Positions 57,454 through 64,000 of a DNA stretch of 64,000 nucleotides are shown here, in pieces. Position 1 is the stretch's first letter, and each line of letters opens with the position of its first letter. The notes under the pieces are model-generated. The model searched no databases and was not told the DNA's origin. It saw nothing but the letters and a program-made list of their open reading frames with translations. The stretch comes from Melieria omissa (taxonomy: Eukaryota > Arthropoda > Insecta > Diptera > Ulidiidae), in the NCBI GenBank assembly GCA_963971225.1, contig OZ020267.1, positions 70,717,718-70,781,717 of the forward strand, written 5' to 3'. Both the position numbers and the translations under genes were made by a program.

Positions 57454-57677
57454 CTTTCCACAATTGACGCGCAAACTTTTGCCAAGTTTTATTGCCGACA
57501 AATCACCGTAAATGTGCACACATTTCACTCGTTTTAACCGCAGCTAAGTTGCGTCAAATCTTCCGCCCGTAATCCAAAACGTCAACAGGGAATTGCTTCA
57601 CAACAACAACAACAACAACAACGATAGTAGAAAGTGAAAAACTCGCAGTCCCTTTCCCTACCGCAAGCACACGCACA
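57454..57677 (+). other. Fur1: Probable 5' UTR part of the Fur1 exon, with two possible 3' splice sites
   Basis: A strong acceptor, a pyrimidine/T-rich tract ending TTCTTTGCAG, finishes at 57453. A weaker one (TTTTAACCGCAG) finishes at 57543. The leader is AC-rich, with a CAA tract at 57598-57622, as is common in fly 5' UTRs. In-frame TAA at 57570. Which acceptor is used, or whether transcription starts inside this stretch, cannot be decided from sequence alone. Confidence 0.5.
57512..57547 (+). other. Upstream ORF in the Fur1 leader (11 codons plus stop)
   Basis: ATG at 57512 opens an 11-codon frame ending TAA at 57545-57547, 130 bases before the Fur1 start. The second possible acceptor (AG at 57542-57543) lies inside this uORF, so choosing that acceptor would remove the uORF AUG from the mRNA. 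No peptide function is implied; if translated, it would be expected to dampen main-frame translation. Confidence 0.35.
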
Positions 57678-58454
57678 ATGAAAAACGACGTCGTACGATG
57701 GAGTGTCGCGCAAATACAATTCAAAGATGCCAACAACAACAACACCAACGACGACAGCAACGTCGACAGCAACAACAACAACAACAGCTACAGGAATCAG
57801 CGCTTTTGCAGCGCCAACATTAAACAGCTGCATGTTGCCAAAGCAAACGCCATTGTGCAACATGTTGCACGCCCCCAAAAACGGACTTTTGTCAGCGGTT
57901 CGGGCGCGCTAAGTGGGCGTGGTAGTTATGCCAATGTTGATGCAACCAAATGTGATAGTAAACAAAATTTTAACGAAACAAAAATTAGTTTTTTAGCGCA
58001 CAAACGAAAACGTAACGACAACGCGTTCAGCTGTTCGCGTAGCAGACATTACCAACACCAACAAAAACAAGAACACCAACATCAACATGATCGCCAACAA
58101 CAGCAGCAGCCGGAAACGCGCCGGCCAACAATGGGCCGCAGCGAGTCGCGTTTGAGTAGCTGGTTGCTGGTTGGTTTGCAATTTAGTGTCGTAGTGTTTG
58201 TGTGTACGTTGAATGTCGGTTTCGCGTTGGGCGCCAATGTGGCGGCGCGGACGCGCGAGCAGAGCGCATTGCTGACGAACAGCATCGCTGATGCTGTGCC
58301 TCAGACGCTGGACTATGAGCTGGCGAACGAGAGCGAGAGCCGGACAGACGGCAGCGGTCATTATACGCACACATGGGCGGTGCATATACCGAATGGCGAC
58401 AGTGGATTGGCGGATCAGGTGGCCAGGGATCATGGTTTCGTGAATTTGGGAAAG
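57678..58454 (+). CDS. Fur1: Furin-like protease 1, first coding exon (259 codons, partial)
   Basis: This encodes the N-terminus of a subtilisin-like proprotein convertase that cleaves precursors after basic residues in the Golgi and secretory pathway. Seen: it opens MKNDVVRWS; residues 19-45 are Asn/Ser-rich and 123-145 Gln/His-rich; a hydrophobic segment at about 161-186 looks like a signal anchor or signal peptide; from about 228 comes GHYTHTWAVHIPNGD followed by GLADQVARDHGFVNLGK, the start of the furin inhibitory prodomain. From memory both the opening and the prodomain start match Drosophila Fur1. The catalytic domain, P domain and Cys-rich region lie in later exons outside the window. 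Start choice: ATG at 57678 has A at -3, and an in-frame TAA at 57570 excludes a longer frame. A second good-context Met (codon 152) lies just before the hydrophobic segment. The exon ends after AAG (Lys259) at a GTGAGT donor, phase 0. Confidence 0.9.
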
Positions 58455-58460
58455 GTGAGT
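58455..58460 (+). other. Fur1: Splice donor of Fur1 first coding exon
   Basis: AAG|GTGAGT matches the U1 consensus closely. It follows Lys259 in phase 0, at the point where the conserved prodomain reading (FVNLGK) stops. Readthrough would add only ten unrelated codons before a stop. Confidence 0.85.
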
Positions 58461-58504
58461 CAATTTTTCGAATACTGTGCTAGTTAATTGTTGAGCTATG
58501 TATG

Positions 58505-58775
58505 AGCATTGTGACAAGTTGTCACAAAAGAAAAATTCTGTTAGGTATAATTTTTCCTGCTTTGAAAAATATTAAAAAATAAATAAATAGCATTTAAGTT
58601 AGTTTGTGACATGTTGTCACATTAATCCGGTATATAACTTTTGTGACAACTTGTCACAAAAGAAAAATTCTGTTAGATATAATTTTTCCTGCTTGAAAAA
58701 ATATGAAAAAAATAAATAAATAGCATTTAAGTTAGTTTGTGACATGTTGTCACATTAATCCGGTATATATTCATA
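58505..58775. repeat. Direct duplication of about 132 bp in the Fur1 intron
   Basis: Two near-identical units (58509 and 58641), each holding GTGACAA(G/C)TTGTCACAAAAG, AAAAATTCTGTTAG.TATAAT and GTGACATGTTGTCACATTAA. Further diverged units continue to about 59450. Confidence 0.9.
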
Positions 58776-61700
58776 TATATATATACCATATATATTGATT
58801 TGTCGTTTCAATTGATTCAATTTAATTGAAATTATTAAAAACAGAAAAATGTTTTGAGAAAAATTGAATCTAATGTAATTTTTTATATTGTGACAAGTTG
58901 TCACAAAGAAAAATTCAGTTCAAGATAATTTTATCTGATTTTTGACAAGGATTCGGATGACTTATATGTTCTAAACGAGAAAACGTTTTCCAGTATAATT
59001 AAATTGATTAAATAGCATACAAATAAAGTTGTTTGTGACGTGTTGTCACATTAATCTTGTGTATTGAAATTGGCTGTCGTATTAAATTTATTTTGATGAC
59101 TTAACACGGAACAAATTTTCTATGAAATATTAAATTTGATTATTACATTCCGACAAGTTGTCACAAAAACGAAATTTAGTTGGGTATAGTTTTTTCTGAT
59201 TTGTGACATGTAATCATGTAGTTTAAAGAGTAGATATTTTCTAAAAACTAAAATAATTAAACATAAGCTACGCAAAGTGATTTGTGACAAGTTGTCACAT
59301 AAATCTTGATTTTAAAAAATAATTCAAATTAATTTTGATTATTTAGAAGGGAACACATTTTCTGAAAAACTCAAAACTAAATAAATAAATTAAATACCAT
59401 GTAAACTGACTGGTTTGTGACATGTTGTCACATAGATCTATGCAAAAGAAATTTAGAGATTCAGGAAATTGTTTTTGTTTTATCACAAAATACAACAAAA
59501 TTGTTATCTGTCAATGCAATATGGTAAAAAAGTTGACCTTCTAGTAAGACCTTCTGCCAACATGTCCCAAAATATAGACAATTCATTATACTTTATATAT
59601 AATTTGTTTTTAATAAAATTGGAATGCTGAATGCTGAATGTTTGAATTAGCATAAGTCAGGAACAGCTTTCTATGCATATTTTTTAGACGATTTTCATAT
59701 TGTGCGACTGTTACACATGTCACAAAAATCAAACTACAATGAATTCAAAGGCGGTGTCTCGTTTAGTATTGATAGGATTAATAAAAGAGTAAAAAAACTT
59801 GCATCAAGTCTTCTAAAATCTTACCGTTATGTCAAAATTTCAGTTAACTATTAAAATATGCTGCAGATTTTTTTTGTGACAGAAATTATGTGACTTTTTG
59901 TGCTTTTTTTAATGATTAAATTGTTTGCCTATGTTTTAAACGTATGCAAAACGTATGTTTTAAACGTATTTAAGTCGTCTGACTTTAGCAGTTGTCACAC
60001 AAACCAAACCTCAATAAATACACAGCTGTCTTCAGGATCAATAAATAAGTCTTATAAATATTTATGAAATTGTGCCTTTTTGCCACATTTTCAGATAACT
60101 ATTAAGTAATGCTAGAGAACTTTCTTTTGTGACAGAATCTATGTGTTATTTGAAGTGCTTTTTGTACTTAAATTAAATCAATGTCATGGAATATCAGTTT
60201 CTTTCACCATATTTTGACAATCGAAAACAAGTCATGATATGTTTTGTCGAATTAAACATTTTTGTGACAGCATATTTTTGGAGTTTCTATTCGTTTTTGG
60301 GAAAGTACTAACACTTCAAATGGCAAATGACAACTTTTAACATACAAATATCTTGTCAAACGATAATTGAGTGTTTGCGGCAAGGAAATACTGTGATACT
60401 GTCTGCTGTGCCGAATTTTTTCCTTTTGTGACACTATATTTTTAAGAATTTCAGTTTTATTTGAAAACTACTTGAACTTCATGCAACATTTCAATGGCAA
60501 TTGACTTCTTCTAATATCAAAATAACTTATCAAACGATGATTGAGATTTTGTGACAATGAATTATTTATTAATTTCGTTATTTATTGGCAAAAGTTTAAC
60601 AAATTCAGTTGATGCTGCTCTCTTTTCGCTATTCGCTTTCCCCATTCGCTTTTGTGTGTTCCATTTTGGGGTATTGCCCAAAAATATGTTTAAGTCTGTT
60701 TATGTTTTGTTTTGACAAAGTTCAAGTCTTTAGTTTGCTGACTTTGTCCATTGAAGCGCAAATAAATCTGCCTGTCAACGTTTTTAATTGGAATTTATGC
60801 CCAGTTCGTGCCACCCATTTAAATTTCAATGAATGTGTCAAGTTTATATTTCAACTTACTGGCCATTCTTGAAAGTTTTACCATTATAACACACCGCAAC
60901 GTATTACGCTTTGTGCCGTTAATTAAGTGGCAATTAAATTACAAATTGTGCTTTTACCCCCCGGTGCTTAAAGTTAATATCGCTTAAAGTCAGCGCAATA
61001 AATTTAATTTCTGCAAAATTCCAATTAAAAACACTCCAAAGTGATACTAATTTTATTTAATGAAATGAAATGAAAAAAGTGTGCAAAAAAGTTTTCTCAC
61101 GTTTTGTAGCGTAAATGAACTTTCATTCAACGTTGCCTGTCCACGTCACAAGTGACTAAACGTACAGACAAAAGCGCCTCCATTGTCGCTGCTTGCGTTG
61201 TCTTCTCCTTTTCGTTTTTGCATATAGCCCGAAATTCAATCGATGTGACTAATAATATGCGAATGTGCGCGACGTTAGCCGGAGGCGACAGTAAAGGCGG
61301 TAAAAATGTCGTTAAAAAACTTTTTACGATAATTTTGTCGACTCGTGTGATTTTTTGTCCATATCCCTCCATTTTTTCCCTGTTCGTCTGCCTTTAACTT
61401 TTACCTGTAAGTTTGACTGGAGCTCGGTACCGTAATGTAAACTTTATCTAACGCAGCGATGGCAACAATGTCCTTGGAGTTTTTCTGCTGAAGTCGGCAT
61501 GTGACAGCCTGTCCAGTCCCTCAGCGTCGTTTACTTATGTCGTTTAACTTTAAATGCAACTTTCCTTCCCGCATCAGTTGATCTCACACTACAACGTAGT
61601 CAAGTGAAAGGACAACGCAACAATTGGGGCGAACTGTCTAACAATGTTTGGGCATATGTGACAAAATTTGTGGCAATTTTCAAAACAAATATTTGAACAT

Positions 61701-64000
61701 CTGTTATTTATGGTTTTAAAAATGTTAATATTTCTTACATAGACAATTTTGGAACAAATGTCACAAACACATTTATGAAAGTTTGATTTAATTGTTGTTG
61801 TAGTAGAACTTTTTTCTAATGCAAAACCCGCCACTATATACTTTTTAAAGTTTTGTGACACATTGTTACACTAGTATGTATATTTGTTTGTTGCTAAAAC
61901 GACTGTAGAGTCCAAAATTTCTGTTGTACACTTATTTGACAATTTGTGACAACTTGTCACACTATTGAAAACTCATAAATTTCGATTGCGCAAGATAAAG
62001 CGACTGTATATTGTAAAATTTCAATTGTACGAATATTTTAAAATTTGTGACAACTTGTCACACTTTTCAAAATTGTAATATCTCGTTTGTGCAAAGCGTG
62101 AAGACAGTTTTTTATAAATTCAGAATTTTTTAAAATCTAAAAATTTGTGACAGCCTGTCACACTATTTAAAACGGATAACTTTATATAGCAATGAATGTA
62201 TGTTCTAAAAGGGCTATTATAAGCTTATTGTAAATTTGTGACAAGTTGTCACACAATTCAAAATTGCGGTATATTGAATGACAGTATTGGCAGTGAATGA
62301 TTTTTCACATTTTCTTATTTATTGCATCGATTTTTCAGGCAGAATTTTTATATTTAACAAGCCAGAGCGACCTTGTAGCTTCAAATGTATTTGAAAGTCT
62401 GTTGTAGAACACTTTTTGTCTTCATTAAGAATGTATGATACGTGAATTTCATGTCTGGCAAGCACTTCATGTGCCCAGTGTTACCAAACGAGATCGAACA
62501 GGACACACTTCATGGCGTTGGCCACACAAAAGTTTCACTCAATTTGGCAAGCATTTAAAAGTGAAATCAGATTACTTGGCAGCTTGCATGCTCACCTACA
62601 CTACACGCACTGCCATTTCACCACACTCTTAGTTCAGCCATGGCGTTGTCGATGGTTGTGCGAGTGTTGTGACCAAAAAGAGAGAACATTTTTGCTCTGC
62701 ACAAACGAACCTGGCAACGGAAACACGGGTATAGGTACGCAAATTTGTCCAACTTGGCAAATTTGTCTGATTTTTCCTTTCACCCCACACGACTTGCCAG
62801 TTGCCGCCATTGTACGTATCCATACTTATGATATACTCGCTGTAATCTTGTTAGGCGAAAGTTTATCGTCTGCATGGAATTTGTCCAGCGGCAGAAAGTT
62901 TTTCTCTTCGTCGGCATGTCGACTGCGAGGTTCGAAGCGAGCTACACTTGAACAATTTATGCAGCAGATTATGCTCAATATAATAGAAAATATAAATTCC
63001 TGATAGCATTTGCATAATTTTTATGCGCCGCTATCTGTGAATATGTGCGGAAAAGTGTGCCGCTCAAAGTAGAATTTGTACCATTTCAAGTTCGAGTTGT
63101 GAAAAGTTTGAATTGCATTAAATTTGTTTAGCTTTTAAGCGTTGCGGCTGCACTCACTCCTACACAGGTATAATTTTATTTATGTTAATGTTTTAGTTTT
63201 TGATTCAAGCAAGCTGCATAAGCTTGACTGAGTGTCTTGTGACAAGGGCGTCCAGTGTGACATTTTATTAATTTCAAAGTTTAAGTGGTGTTTAGAAACT
63301 ATCAAGTGAAATTTATGTGAAGTTTAAGTGTCAGTTTTCAAAAGTTACACCAGTAATTTGTGTGTTTCTCTAGAGATTTGAAACGATGAATAACAAAGTC
63401 TCAGGTAGAAGTGACTGTCACACTTTTGTATTGTAATTTCTTTTATAAAGTGTGGCAATGTAAATGTTGAATGAGTTGGAGCTTGAAACTTTATCAAATT
63501 GTTATTTTCAGTCCTTGTGGGAGTTCAAATGACCAAGCAGTGTGCAATTTTTTGACAGAACGTTTAATGTGCGCCAAAAATATTGTCCTAACTATTTAAA
63601 ATTAGTTAGAAATTATTAAATTTGAAACTGCATTTTACAGACTGCTTTCTTCAATTTCTGATATTTAATTAATCAACTTCAGTATAAAACTCATTATTCA
63701 TACAAAAAGTTTAGTCTTTTACAATACATTGATTGTTTTGGCTGTAAAAGTGTTAAATAAACTTTGATTTTTTTCTTTTTGATTTTCTTTTCTGGTATTT
63801 GACAACAAAATTAAAGAATAGGTTTTATCATTCATTCTTAAACATAAGTTTTTCTCAAAACTTTGATTGTTTTGTCTTTAAAAGCGTTAAACAAACTTTT
63901 ATAACTTGGTTTTGATGAAACTAATTCTCATCCAATTCTTATCTTATTGAATATTGAAATATTTAAATACAAATTTTAAGGATATGAGTTATCATTCATC

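Larger units (their letters stand above)
52643..62253. repeat. Dispersed inverted repeat TGTGACA-N3-TGTCACA (12 perfect copies)
   Basis: Perfect 7-bp arms at 52643-52659, 58510-58526, 58605-58621, 58642-58658, 58738-58754, 58889-58905, 59283-59299, 59416-59432, 61945-61961, 62046-62062, 62146-62162 and 62237-62253. Four of these extend to the 19-mer TTGTGACAANTTGTCACAA (52642, 58509, 58641, 58888). Spacers vary (ATT, AGT, TGT, ACT, GCC) while the arms do not. Near-matches occur at 59034, 59151, 57259, 53775 and 54150. They flank the Fur1 exon on both sides. Confidence 0.85.
58455..64000 (+). other. Fur1 intron (5' part), repeat-rich
   Basis: No exon resembling the rest of the furin prodomain or catalytic domain was found to the window end. 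58490-59460 and 61900-62260 carry the TGTGACA-N3-TGTCACA inverted repeats (separate entries). 59470-60600 is AT-rich with degraded repeats around TTTTGTGACAG. 60600-61600 and 62300-64000 show nothing I can name. A 163-codon open frame at 62512-63003 has no recognisable domain and I treat it as chance. Confidence 0.75.

Noticed and set aside
57993..58517. Minus-strand 174-codon frame over the Fur1 exon
   Set aside because: Shadow of the real exon on the opposite strand.
58511..58525. Bacterial CRP-type site (TGTGA...TCACA)
   Set aside because: Resemblance only; the context is a fly intron and the spacing is 7, not 6.
62512..63003. 163-codon frame in the Fur1 intron
   Set aside because: No furin-like or other recognisable domain and no good acceptor/donor pair; treated as chance.

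Overview
This is a non-coding, repeat-rich stretch of an AT-rich insect nuclear genome, most likely an acalyptrate fly and probably a tephritid fruit fly. The evidence is a recognisable first coding exon of the dipteran proprotein convertase gene Fur1, mariner, hAT and pogo-type transposons, and a tRNA-derived SINE whose 3' body resembles, from memory, repeats common in tephritid sequence. Genus and species cannot be read from the window.

Layout. The only convincing protein-coding sequence is at 57678-58454 (+), the first coding exon of Fur1, with a phase-0 splice donor. Everything after it (58455-64000) is the start of a long intron. Everything before it is intergenic or 5' intronic DNA; one or two stretches (26.9-27.1 kb and 9.3-9.46 kb) look like possible untranslated 5' exons but are unproven.

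Transposons: two solo LTRs of one family with TG...CA ends and 4-bp target duplications (4123-4530, 20421-20852) plus a third 3'-end remnant (36957-37066); two internally deleted copies of one mariner (13063-13825, 22817-23379); a decayed second mariner (14350-15570); a mariner fragment split by a hAT MITE (19230-19725 with 19348-19586); a second hAT MITE (16437-16580); a pogo-like MITE (15893-16130); a LINE 3' coding fragment (about 18.9-19.07 kb, minus); a SINE with a triplicated A box (52773-53155); and a probable DDE transposase remnant near 49.5 kb.

Repeats: about eighteen unrelated tandem arrays with units mostly of 90-320 bp, plus hexamer (TCTAAG, ATATCC) and pentamer (TAAAA) arrays. 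Two short sequences recur far beyond chance. One is GCGCCTAAAAGTATGC and close relatives, found on both strands in single copies, inside three tandem arrays and inside the solo LTRs. The other is the inverted repeat TGTGACA-N3-TGTCACA, with at least 12 perfect copies in a 10-kb zone centred on the Fur1 exon. These two are the main candidates for undescribed biology here.

How it fits together: the window reads as the 5' regulatory or intronic territory of Fur1, a secretory-pathway endoprotease gene, built up by local tandem duplication and repeated transposon insertion. Several transposons sit inside tandem arrays, so the arrays predate them.
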